A stretch of 64,000 bases of DNA from the NCBI RefSeq assembly GCF_902459465.1, contig NC_047065.1, positions 248,001 through 312,000 on the forward strand. Direction: 5' to 3'. The number at the start of each line of letters is the position of its first letter. Position 1 is the first letter of the stretch. Made by a program: the position numbers and the translations under genes. Of the stretch, positions 48,201-58,053 are shown piece after piece. Source of the DNA: Asterias rubens (Eukaryota; Echinodermata; Asteroidea; Forcipulatida; Asteriidae). Under the pieces are notes generated by a model. It was not told where the DNA came from, made no database searches, and saw nothing but the letters and a program-made list of their open reading frames with translations.

Positions 48201-51200
48201 TCACACAAGAACGGGACTTGAATCAAGTCTATCTGTGGGCATGCTGGGTGGTCAAGCGGTTAAGACATTGTTATATTTAATGATTATTTGGAATGTTCTC
48301 CATGCATTTATAATTGTTACTTTGGTTTCTGTGCAAATACTCATAATATATATTTTGTTCCACCCCCCCACCTTTTTTTTTCCAAAGTGGATTGTTCCAA
48401 CTGTAATGAATGCCATGAAACCATTCTCGGTAAGTCCATTATTTAACAGAGGGTAGAAAAGAAGGAGTAGATGTTATTTATAATCATCAAGCTGCCAGTT
48501 TTAGGTAAACAGTTAAATACTTCTATTAGAACTTACATCCTAAAATAATGAGATTTTAAAGGAATAGTGTTCTCTGATAATTACTGAATTAATGACCATA
48601 ACAATTTACTAAGTAAAGAGCACTGGAGAGCTGTTGATATTATAAACATTGGTGCTTTCTGACTCCATTCATCTATTCCACTTCACTGCTTATGTAACAC
48701 TTGGTTACCAACCTGTTTGGTGCTTTCTGACTCCATTCATCTATTCCACTTCACTGCTTATGTAACACTTCGTTACCAACCTGTTTGGTGCTTTCTGACT
48801 CCATTCATCTATTCCACTTCACTGCTTATGTAACACTTGGTTACCAACCTGTTTGGTGCTTTCTGACTCCATTCATCTATTCCACTTCACTGCTTATGTA
48901 ACACTTCGTTACCAACCTGTTTGGTGCTTTCTGACTCCATTCATCTATTCCACTTCACTGCTTTTGTAACACTTCGTTACCAACCTGTTTGGTGCTTTCT
49001 GACTCCATTCATCTATTCCACTTCACTGCTTATGTAACACTTGGTTACCAACCTGTTTGGTGCTTTCTGACTCCATTCATCTATTCCACTTCACTGCTTA
49101 TGTAACACTTCGTTACCAACCTGTTTGGTGCTTTCTGACTCCATTCATCTATTCCACTTCACTGCTTATGTAACACTTCGTTACCAACCTGTTTGGTGCT
49201 TTCTGACTCCATTCATCTATTCCACTTCACTGCTTTTGTAACACTTCGTTACCAACCTGTTTGGTGCTTTCTGACTCCATTCATCTATTCCACTTCACTG
49301 CTTTTGTAACACTTCGTTACCAACCTGTTTGGTGCTTTCTGACTCCATTCATCTATTCCACTTCACTGCTTATGTAACACTTCGTTACCAACCTGTTTGG
49401 TGCTTTCTGACTCCATTCATCTATTCCACTTCACTGCTTATGTAACACTTCGTTACCAACCTGTTTGGTGCTTTCTGACTCCATTCATCTATTCCACTTC
49501 ACTGCTTATGTAACACTTCGTTACCAACCTGTTTGTTGTGTTGTCATTGAGTCTTGGAGTAAGACTGCTAGGGTCCAAACGTCAGGCCATTTTTATTTTT
49601 TGCATTTATACAATCGATCCATTTTGGTTGGTTAAGGGTTTTTTGCAACAGCTAATTATATTTTCTTCTTGAGAAAGAGGTAATTTTTCACCCCCAAATT
49701 TGAATATCAGAAAGGCTTCATGCGCTCAGACATCTAAAAACACACAATTCTATGCAACAATGGTATTATATCTTTCATTACTTGTCTTGCAACTACTATT
49801 GCCAATTGAGCTCTAATTTTCACAGAGTTGTTATTTTACACTTGTGTTGGGACACCCCAAGTAAGGATACTGGTCTTTATACCCTGGCTTTAATTGAGTT
49901 TTCATATTCTGTCCCTTCCTGTTGCAGGAGATGGATTTCAAGCGGATGGTCGAACGGATTTTGAAACTTGCCGTGAGTATTTTTTTGTGTTCTTAAATGT
50001 CTTTCACCAAGACTTAAGCCTTAACACTAAGTGGCAGCAGACTTACCATGTATGTTTCCATTGTTAATGTAGTTCTGAGCATGCGCACATTATCGATAAC
50101 AATGGATTTTCCTGGTAAGTCTGCTGCCACCTTGCGTCCCAAAAGTCTGCCATTGGTGGCTATATCTACGGCGGTGGCTTGATCGCGGCTTGTCATGAAT
50201 AGGACGTCCTTAGCAACACCCTTAGAGAGACTCGTAGCCATAGCTATAGCCACCAATTTGGATACATCTTAAACCTTTACTAGACCTGGAATTTCCCTGA
50301 GGTCAAGGAAGACCATGGGGGGCATCATAACATATTTGTACACCTACTTTTGCTACAACTGACTTGTTACTCGCTTGTTCCTTGTTTCTTACTTATCAAT
50401 CACTTATTACTCATTGATTACTCACAGTGGGCGGGGTAACAACTGACTTGTTACTCGCTAGTTCCTTGTTTCTTACTTATCACTCACTTATTACTCATCG
50501 GTTACTCACAGTGGGCGGGGTTACAAACAACTTGTTACTCCTGGGTTTCTTGTTTCTTATTTATCACTCACTTATTACTCATTGGTTACTCACAGTGGGC
50601 AGGGTTACAACTGACTTGTTACTCGCTTGTTCCTTGTTTCTTACTTATCACTCACTTATTACTCATTGGTTACTCACAGTGGGCGGGGTTACAACTGACT
50701 TGTTACTCGCTTGTTCCTTGTTTCTTACTTATCACTCACTTATTACTCATTGGTTACTCACAGTGGGCGGGGTTACAAACAACTTGTTACTCCTGGGTTT
50801 CTTGTTTCTTATTTATCACTCACTTATTACTCATTGGTTACTCACAGTGGGCAGGGTTACAACTGACTTGTTACTCGCTTGTTCCTTGTTTCTTACTTAT
50901 CACTCACTTATTACTCATCGGTTACTCACAGTGGGCAGGGTTACAACTGACTTGTTACTCGCTTGTTCCTTGTTTCTTACTTATCACTCACTTATTACTC
51001 ATTGGTTACTCACAGTGGGCGGGGTTACAAACAACTTGTTACTCGCTTGTTCCTTGTTTCTTACTTATCACTCACTTATTACTCATTGGTTACTTACAGT
51101 GGGCGGGGTTAAAGAAGAATTCATCCATTGGTCCTTAATAATTTTATTTATTTATTTTGTTCTCTCTACCTCAGGTCCCCAATCATTTCATCTGGCTGAT

Positions 51201-53259
51201 GTTCTTTTACTTCTTCTTTCACTCTTTCTTGAACATCTCCGCTGAGTTACTGCGATTTGCTGATCGAGAATTCTACCAGGACTGGTGGTGAGTAAATTAG
51301 TCATGGCTTGAGCTAATAATAATAATAATGATAGTGGCTTCTTATATAGCGCTCATCAGGTCCGTCACGCAGTGACGCTCATGGCGCTTCAACATTATTA
51401 CCCCTGGTCACTGGGCCTTAAATTATTCAAGCTAGATTTCTTAGGAACTTTTCTCGTTGACACTCTTGTGATGTGAGTTTTTAAACCATAGCTTTGACCA
51501 TTGGCTGCAGATTTAAAAACTAAGGAATTCATTTACAGAAACTGTATTCTTTGAAATAATGTTTTGTTTTCCATTTTGACAGGAATTCAGAATCTGTTGG
51601 GTATTTCTGGAGGAATTGGAACATTCCAACATACAGATGGTGTCGCAGGTAAGTTTCAGACAATTATTGCTAACTTCTTGACACCAAATGACTGATATTA
51701 TTACCTAAATTGTACAGTCATGACATTGTGCTCTAAACTATATCTGATATTTTTGTGTAGAGTCTTTTTTTTCATTTTCCAACTGTTTAACTATTTAATA
51801 TCCTCCAATGTGGTTGTGCCAGACTGCAGAATCTTGTGATTACACACTACTGTTGCCTTTTTAATGTTTGTTCTTTGCCATTTTATCCAACTTTGTATTG
51901 TCTTATTGTAATGTTAAGTCTTATTTTGTACTTATTTTGATTGTATACATATATTGATTGTACTTTTTAAGGATGGCCCAGTGAAAATCATCTTTATATG
52001 TGACATGGTTACCACCATTAAATAAAGCTTGTTAAATTATTTTATTATTATAAAGTATGCACAATGAAACTGTTTAGTTCTTTGCACAGTTATGCCACCC
52101 TACACAACCCTTGCAGTTGACAGTTTTCAAAGGCTTGGTCAATTTGCTGGTCAATAATGTGAAGCTTGGGAGTTATAATGAGGTGTTGGTTATTTGTTTT
52201 TAGGCATGTGTACAAGCCCATGTTGAGACACGGGTACAGTAAGTTCACTGGACAAACTGTTGTTTTCTTCATCTCAGCTATCTTCCATGAGGTAAGGTTA
52301 AAGGTCATTTCACTAGGCAAATGTTAAAGGTCGTTTTCTTTTTGAGTGTACACAGCCGTCTTAGGGCAGCAAAAGCTTTGAATGAATGATAAACACCTGC
52401 AATATATATGATATCATGAGGTGACTAGAATACACAGTCAATCCTCGCACTGTGTGACAACTCAGTGTCACCCACTGTAGTGTTTTAAACGTTTAAATAT
52501 GTTGTATTTCCTCCTCTCTTACTAACAGTATCTTCTAAGTGTACCTCTTCATATGTTCCGCTTATGGGGCTTCATGGGAATGATTATGCAGGTGAGCTTA
52601 ATCAATTAATTTATCAATTTCTTGATTTTAAAACCTTCAAGACCTTAGTTTAATAATAAAAAAGTTATCTTTGGGTATGCACAATATTTGTAAGATTTAA
52701 TACATATGTTCTTGGATTTGCACCCAACATGGTGTGAAGATGGTCATTGTGGGTCATGTTGCTAGTCTAGAAGTTAAGACATCGTAGCCCAATATCTTGG
52801 CTCTGCTTACTGTCAGCAAAGCATTTGTGCTTACAGTTTCACATCTGAGCAGGGAATTTGTGCATATACTCCACATAACAAGGCATTCTTCACAACACAA
52901 TGTGGCCCTTGCCCTATAAACTAAGAGTGGTGATCGCTAGAGTGGTGATATAAATTTTACGTTTGGCGGTTGGTGATGGATTGATGATTTAATTTCTTGT
53001 AAAGCATGGCCAATAAAAGTACACAGACAAGGTAAGCACAGTTGTTTAAAGTTTGATATATATAAATAATTCAAACTTTTGTCTTTTGTTAATTCTGTAG
53101 ATACCCCTGGCGATGTTTGTCAGTGCCTTCTTGAGTGGTTTCACAGCCAATATGGCCGTCTGGGTTTCCATCATTATTGGCCAGCCTATCGCAGTCCTCA
53201 TGTACGTTCATGATTACTATATAGAGAACTACATCGCTGCAAACACTACAGCCAGTTAA
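42243..53259 (+). CDS. DGAT1: Diacylglycerol O-acyltransferase 1 (complete, 17 coding exons)
   Basis: ER membrane-bound O-acyltransferase (MBOAT) making triacylglycerol from diacylglycerol and acyl-CoA. Exons: 42243-42400, 43341-43428, 44184-44224, 44470-44555, 44854-44906, 45279-45381, 45944-46126, 46747-46830, 47061-47164, 47911-47949, 48388-48429, 49928-49972, 51175-51287, 51583-51648, 52204-52291, 52529-52591, 53101-53259 (TAA). All GT-AG with matching phases; 504 residues against 488 in human, and the same exon number as I recall for human. Landmarks: Arg/Lys-rich cytosolic N-terminus, [55 protein letters not shown] (about 375-384), WNIPTYRW, and the catalytic His430 in [11 protein letters not shown]-terminus [20 protein letters not shown]. 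Start ATG at 42243 is in good context (acaATGG). Confidence 0.97.
42533..42583 (+). mobile_element. Head fragment of the 35508-35790 SINE family
   Basis: TATCATGGCTGAGAGGTTAA and GTATTCAAGCTCTGGTGT match the first 50 bases of the longer SINE; the body is missing. A reversed family B transposon piece follows (42595-42765). Confidence 0.55.
42595..42765 (-). mobile_element. Family B miniature transposon fragment ending at a 39-bp array
   Basis: Read on the minus strand: AGGGAATGTATACGTTTGGT, AATCACTCTTAAAAC, GGTTAGAAGCCT, GATAGTATAAAGCATTTTGA, GAAACATTT, then CTGAGATTGTGTATTCCTAT. This is the order seen at 17180-17400. Its terminus and flanking TTAA form part of each unit of the adjoining array. 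Confidence 0.6.
42748..43256. repeat. 39-bp tandem array, 13 copies
   Basis: Unit TACATTCCCTTTAACCAGCC then CAATATTGCCCCTTCACCA; three copies have CAGACC. Thirteen codons per unit gives open frames of 219 (+) and 170 (-) codons that are artefacts. It ends 84 bp before DGAT1 exon 2 at 43341. Confidence 0.97.
46905..47035 (-). mobile_element. Possible tRNA-derived SINE fragment
   Basis: Minus strand shows GAACATGGTTCAAATCCTGC, a good B box, but no convincing A box. It ends about 25 bases before DGAT1 exon 9 at 47061. Confidence 0.35.
47315..47421 (-). mobile_element. SINE-like fragment followed by (AGATT)n microsatellite
   Basis: Reverse-complement relative of 30689-30760 (GTGAAATCAGCGGTTAGCTT, ATTCAAACTCACAACCTTG), adjoining about five AGATT units at 47396-47421. 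AT-rich sequence with an ATT run near 47490-47510 follows and may be another repeat tail. Confidence 0.5.
48560..49889 (-). mobile_element. Family A miniature transposon split by a 68-bp array
   Basis: Flanked by TTAA at 48556-48559 and 49890-49893. Read on the minus strand the outer parts match the full copy at 22081: the right half (AGGAATAGTGTTCTCTGATA, GAGCACTGGAGAGCTGTTGA on the plus strand) at 48560-48650, the left half (GAGAAAGAGGTAATTTTTCA, CAATTGAGCTCTAATTTTCA) at about 49670-49889. The 13-copy minisatellite occupies the middle. Confidence 0.7.
48651..49535. repeat. 68-bp pyrimidine-rich tandem array, 13 copies
   Basis: Unit GGTGCTTTCTGACTCCATTC and on to CCAACCTGTTT, starting at 48651, 48719 and every 68 bases. 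About 69% pyrimidine on the DGAT1 sense strand and without a single AG dinucleotide. Variation: CTTGG/CTTCG and TTATG/TTTTG. Lies in the intron before DGAT1 exon 12. Confidence 0.97.
50031..50257. mobile_element. Two adjacent hairpin (foldback) elements
   Basis: GTGGCAGCAGACTTACC at 50031-50047 is inverted exactly at 50114-50130; ATTGGTGGCTATA at 50152-50164 is inverted exactly at 50245-50257. Each encloses about 65-80 bases. A related block (GATGGCTACAGCTACAGC ... CTATAGCTAAGGGTGTTG) lies near 22034-22076. In the intron after DGAT1 exon 12. Confidence 0.65.
50353..51110. repeat. 84-bp tandem array, 9 copies, with a 252-bp higher-order period
   Basis: Each unit runs through a pyrimidine-rich stretch (CTTGTTCCTTGTTTCTTACT, CACTCACTTATTACTCA) to GGTTACTCACAG|TGGGCGGGG. 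A distinct unit type with AAACAACTTGTTACTCCTGG recurs 252 bases apart (50525, 50777), marking a three-unit higher-order repeat. 28 codons per unit gives a spurious 272-codon frame. Ends 65 bp before DGAT1 exon 13. Confidence 0.97.
51175..52591 (+). CDS. DGAT1: DGAT1 exons 13-16: MBOAT catalytic core
   Basis: These four exons carry the acyl-CoA-binding FYQDWWN motif (split TG|G between 51287 and 51583), the conserved Asn in RNWNIP, and the catalytic histidine in AIFHE|Y, which falls two codons before the exon 15/16 junction (52291/52529). All MBOAT key residues are present. Confidence 0.95.
51313..51425. mobile_element. Dispersed repeat with (AAT)n end
   Basis: An AATAATAATAATAATG run followed by GGCTTCTTATATAGCGCTCA. 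Blocks of this TTATATAGCGC type next to a trinucleotide run are common repeat ends in marine invertebrate genomes; I do not know the family. Confidence 0.35.
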
Positions 53260-53690
53260 GTAGAATCAGTGAATGGTGGGTCATCTCGCCCCCCCCCCCC
53301 CATGCAAGCCTGCCCAGAGCACTACATCTCTGCAAACACTACAGCCAGTTAAGTAGAATCAGTGAATGCTGGGTCATCTCGCCCCCCCCCCCCATGCAAG
53401 CCTGCCCAGAGCACTACATCTCTGCAAACACTACAGCCAGTTAAGTAGAATCAGTGAATGCTGGGTCATCTCGCCCCCCCCCCCCCATGCAAGCCTGCCC
53501 AGAGCACTACATCTCTGCAAACACTACAGCCAGTTAAGTAGAATCAGTGAATGCTGGGTCATCTCGCCCCCCCCCCCCCCCCCCCCCATGCAAGCCTGCC
53601 CAGAGCACTACATCTCTGCAAACACTACAGCCAGTTAAGTAGAATCAGTGAATGCTGGGTCATCTCGCCCCCCATGCAAGCCTGCCTACA
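53224..53690. repeat. Tandem duplication of the DGAT1 stop-codon region, 5 units with variable poly-C
   Basis: The first unit is coding (GAGAACTACATCGCTGCAAA then CACTACAGCCAGTTAAG). Copies beginning near 53317, 53408, 53500 and 53603 read GAGCACTACATCTCTGCAAA and keep the same codons and stop. Between them lie TCATCTCG, a C run of 13, 12, 13, 21 and 6, and ATGCAAGCCTGCC. Confidence 0.95.
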
Positions 53691-54213
53691 AAAAAGGTAC
53701 TCCCAAACAATCCTGCCCACCTTTAAACATTCTTGCCCATTTACAAAGTCATCCTAAAAATAATTTGTGTGTAAAGGTGTGATAGATATAGCAAATCATC
53801 AGAAAAAGTGATTGGTCAGTCTTGTTGTAGTTTCATATGGAGGGAATTTACAAACTTTCTGAAATCTTCAAAAACGAATTGACAGAATTCTGATGATTCC
53901 TAATATTTATCAAAATTCACTGACATTGATTTCCTAAGCTTACAATTAGTACTAGGAAACTTTGTTTTGGGTGACTTTGTTTTTGTCGACGTTCCTCAGA
54001 GGTGAGATGACTGGCTTCGCAAGAGAATTCCGGTGCATTTTCTCCACTTAACCAGTTCCCTTCAGGATATAAATGTGTTTCCTGTTATTTGTGAGGGATT
54101 ACTGTCAGTCAAAAAGCTTGAACTTCAACTGGTGAAAAACAGAAAAGTTTGATGGAATCGTGTCTTAAAATTATTTCTTTTTATACTGGACAAATTGTAT
54201 ATAAATTATGGTG

Positions 54214-54219
54214 AATAAA
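54214..54219 (+). terminator. Candidate proximal polyadenylation signal for DGAT1
   Basis: AATAAA about 950 bases after the stop. Further AATAAA hexamers lie at 55333-55338 and 55386-55391, downstream of a family A transposon. Confidence 0.4.
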
Positions 54220-54875
54220 TGAAAGTGTGAGTGTATGAAAACAAATAGATGTGATTTTAAAAGAAAGGGAGACTTAGGCCCATTTCAAAATTCATTATTA
54301 TTGCTTGAATCTCGTTTCATTATATAGGACTACAGCATGATTTTGAGTTTGTTCTTAAACTGTACCCGATGAACAGTGATAATAATGGTGTCTAGCTAAA
54401 AGGATATGTGCAGTTATTTGTGTAAGAACTGTTGTAAAAGACTTTTCAACACTTCCTTTTCGCCCTCATGCCCAATGGGAGTTCTTGATAATGTCTGGCC
54501 CTTGTATCCATACTTTCAAATCAGTCTGAAATTAATTTTCTGTAACCCCATAGTTATACTTTAAGAACTTATAGGAACTATATGTGTGTATTTTAAAATA
54601 AGAACAAAAAGTAGAAAGCTATATCCAAAGCCTATAATGTTATCTGAAAGTATAGTACTTTAACTCATAGCAAACAAAATACCTTGTGATCATTTTTCAA
54701 CGGTCAATCATAGTGATATTTTTTAAAGATTAATGAAACAAAACAAAATACTTTCAAATATTTAAATATAGACGAAAATTGTGAGTAAGACTAACCCCAT
54801 GAATAATAATATAAAAATATTAAACTTTTTAGTTTATGATTTGTTTATTACAATTGTTGTTATTACTGATTACCT

Positions 54876-55284
54876 AAAAAGGTAGGGTATACTTTTGGTA
54901 ATTATTACAGACCAGAATCCTCACTTGGTATATCCCACCATACTGGATGCATAAACATAACAAACCTGTAAAAACGTGGGTCAATTGGTCATCGAAGATG
55001 CAGGAAAACAATGAAAGCAAAAAACATGGTTTTTGCATTGAATTGTGAAGAGAGAAAGCCTGAAACCTTTCTCAGCTTCGAATGTTGGGGTCAATATCAA
55101 CCTCTTTCTCTGAAACTACATTACTTCAAAGGGGTCGCTTCTAACAACAAAAAATACTTGATATAAAGCACTTTTTTGTATTATCAAGTTCTAAATCAAT
55201 ATCTCTCCTGTGCAATTCACCAAGTAAAGTTTGTATGGTCATACACTTGTGGAGTAATTACCAAAAGTATAACTCTGACTTTAA
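54876..55284 (+). mobile_element. Family A miniature transposon, diverged ends
   Basis: GGTATACTTTTGGTAATTAT at the left and GTAATTACCAAAAGTATAAC at the right are inverted repeats; interior ACTTGGTATATCCC and CAATTGGTCATCGAAG match the full copy. The terminal core differs (TATACTTTTGG rather than GACACTATTGG), indicating a subfamily. Confidence 0.75.
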
Positions 55285-55507
55285 GAATATCTATGTTTTT
55301 ATGTCATAAACGGTGGAAATCGCTCTCAATGCAATAAAGAATCGTTTTGTTTTAATTCTGCCATTTTTAATGTAAAGTCATATCTAATAAAGAAAACAGT
55401 ATGAAATGATTGCCGATGTGGATTTGCGTTCAATAATTTCAAACAAAAATTGATTTTTACAACTTAAAACAAATCAATTATTCTTAAACATTGGTTCAAC
55501 GACCATA

Positions 55508-56022
55508 GAGCAGTTCTTGAGAAGTTCGGTATTGATGTTGCCAGCGCCACCAGCGCAAGTTGCGCCATAAACATTGCGCAAGAGGACTTACGCAGTTGCT
55601 TAAAGTTTCGTGAAATCGGCTGCTGATGAAAACACGAACAAGATGAAAAGTGACCCGCTCTATATCCCGCGCTGTCTGTTGCCAAGCAATGCACGTAGTA
55701 CTTAGTTCATACCTCCAATACATTATTAGCAAGGCATTTATCTTTGAGAGCGGTCAAATCTAAATATTGACTTGATTACATAAATCTCCACTGACCTCCC
55801 TTTGGGCTACGTCACTCTGGTAGCAGGCAGATCCTCTCCCGCCATAATTATTTTATGTTGGATCATTAAGTAAAGTAGGAGGCGGGCGAAGGTGACAACT
55901 TTTATCTTTAAGCAACCCCGACGATGCCCTACGGGTAGATACACGCTTAACACAGCATGCTGTGTGATGATGACAAGCACATCTGGTGCCAACATCAATA
56001 CAGAATTTCTCAAGAACTGCTC
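55508..56022. repeat. 33-bp inverted repeat enclosing about 450 bp
   Basis: GAGCAGTTCTTGAGAAGTTC and on to GATGTTG at 55508-55540 is inverted at 55990-56022 with about 31 of 33 positions matching. The interior shows no recognisable protein. It could be a foldback element or a duplicated inverted segment. Confidence 0.6.
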
Positions 56023-57690
56023 TTACGTCTTACTATTTATAGGAGAACTCTTTTGGTGTATATATAATTCATTTTAACTGATGAAGTAAAACTCGGGGTT
56101 AAAGCTAGTTTGGCAATCACGTCACCAACATGGTGTTAAAAGAGAGGATATTTTAATTGGTCTTGTACTGGCCTTGCTAGCCGTGTGTGTAGCAGCATGT
56201 ATTGACGGCCCTCCGACGGGGATGTATGATGTGGTCGTCTGCTCCTTAATCAATCTAAATTCGTCTTGCGGGATGAAGCAAGTCCTCCCAGAGGAGCTAA
56301 GATGATATCTTAAGCGGTCCAGACACCATCTTGTCCCCATCGCATCTCCCAAGACGGGATACACAGGGAGAACGATGTATAACATAGCAGAGAGAAGGAG
56401 GTTGAGAGAGGAGAGGAGCAGACAACGAGCGGTAAGTGACCTCTGGGACAATCCATGACCTTATTTGGACATTTCCTCTCCGCTGTTGTCTCAATTAATT
56501 TTGTTGACTCTTTTTTCAATGCTTGACAGTATCTTCCGAAGACAAATTTCGCAGTAAGTGAGCAGTTTACCACACTTAAAAAGACTCTTGTCTCGACGGA
56601 GGTATCTAAATATGGATGGTGTCAAATTACTGCCCGAAAGCAAGCAAACAATTAATGGGAAACAAAAACCGAAAAAAAAGAAGTCTTATAGACCATTCTT
56701 TTATAATGTTTTAAGATGCATTATGTCAAAAACCTGAAAAAGATGTTTTTAGTGGCCGCATTGTCTTATCTAATGACTTGCTTGCACACGGCTACATGAT
56801 TTCACTCTTCCATTTTACTCCTCTTCCTCTTTCCCTCTTATTTTTTTTAATTTTTATTTTTTTTTAAATCTTGAAGTATGTTAAAAGAATCTGCTGTGTT
56901 TTACATCCCTTTCATCTTGAGTGCATTGTGATACTTTGTTCTCTTTGCTGTGTTACGAACAGATTTTTACTTACATTATTTGAAACCTTTAAAAAAAAGT
57001 TAATCGTTGAGAGACATTCCTGCGGTCGAAATAAAATTACAACACAACAATAAACTATTCAACATTTTCCAAAGAAAAAACAAACATAATGTCAAAAGTA
57101 TGGTTGTTTGTTAAAATAAAAAGATGGAGCAAGGACAAATGAAGTGTTTTAATTGGTTTGAAAGTATGACCGAAGATTCCATTTAAAATAATCTTCAGCA
57201 CCAAGATCTAGTTTGAACTTCACGATGGCATTTCAATCCAGACTCTTGATTTATTTATTTCAAGGAATAACTGATGGATTGAGCTTGTTTTGAATGACGC
57301 ATTGCCCGGGAATGTTGCAATTATTAAATATTTTAATACGAAGCTTTAAATATCAATAGGAAGATGGAAGTTAAAGATCATCAGACAATATTAACGCGAC
57401 GTTTCGTTTCGGTGCCACTCTGTGATAAAGCTTATTACGACTGCTGACCCTAAATAACTAAAATAACACTCATGAAACATAATATGGTGGCCAACAAAAA
57501 AGGCTGGACAGCTCAGTTGGTTGGTACAGCGCTGCTACCACATTAAATGGATAGTCATTTTTGTTTGCTCTCAACTCGAAATTCTTAAAATTTACCAAGT
57601 AAGTTTCACTTGTGACTTATTTTTTACTCATAAAACCCCAGATAAGCAACTAATTATTAAACGGTCTGTAGTGAGGCCTGCTGCGCCACC

Positions 57691-58053
57691 AGGAGTGTGA
57701 GTACACGTTTGGTAATAATTGTCAAAGACCAGTCTTCTCACTTGGTGTATCCCATCATATGCATAAAATAACGAGCCTGTGAAAATTTGGGCTCAATCGG
57801 TAATCGAAGTTGCGAGAAAATGATGAAAGAAAAAATACCCTTGTTGGACGAATTTGTGTGCTTTCAGATAGGAATAAAAGATTTGTAGCTACAGAAGTCT
57901 TTTATTATCTTAGTGAAAAACTCCTCTTATTACTTCAGAGGGAGTCATTTCCAACAATGTTTTATACTATCAACAGCTCTCCAATGCTCCTTACCAAGTC
58001 ACTTTTTAAGTTTATATTTGTTTTGAGTAATTACCAAACGTGTACCTTCCCTA
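57691..58053 (+). mobile_element. Family A miniature transposon, third subfamily
   Basis: GAGTACACGTTTGGTAATAA at the left and ATTACCAAACGTGTACCTTC at the right are inverted repeats around a family A interior (ACTTGGTGTATCCC, GGGCTCAATCGGTAATCGAA, CAACAGCTCTCCAATGC). Confidence 0.75.

Noticed and set aside
50427..51245. 272-codon hydrophobic repeat frame resembling a membrane protein
   Set aside because: 84-bp units in frame by arithmetic; leucine-rich composition follows from pyrimidine-rich DNA. DGAT1 exon 13 overlaps its end in another frame.
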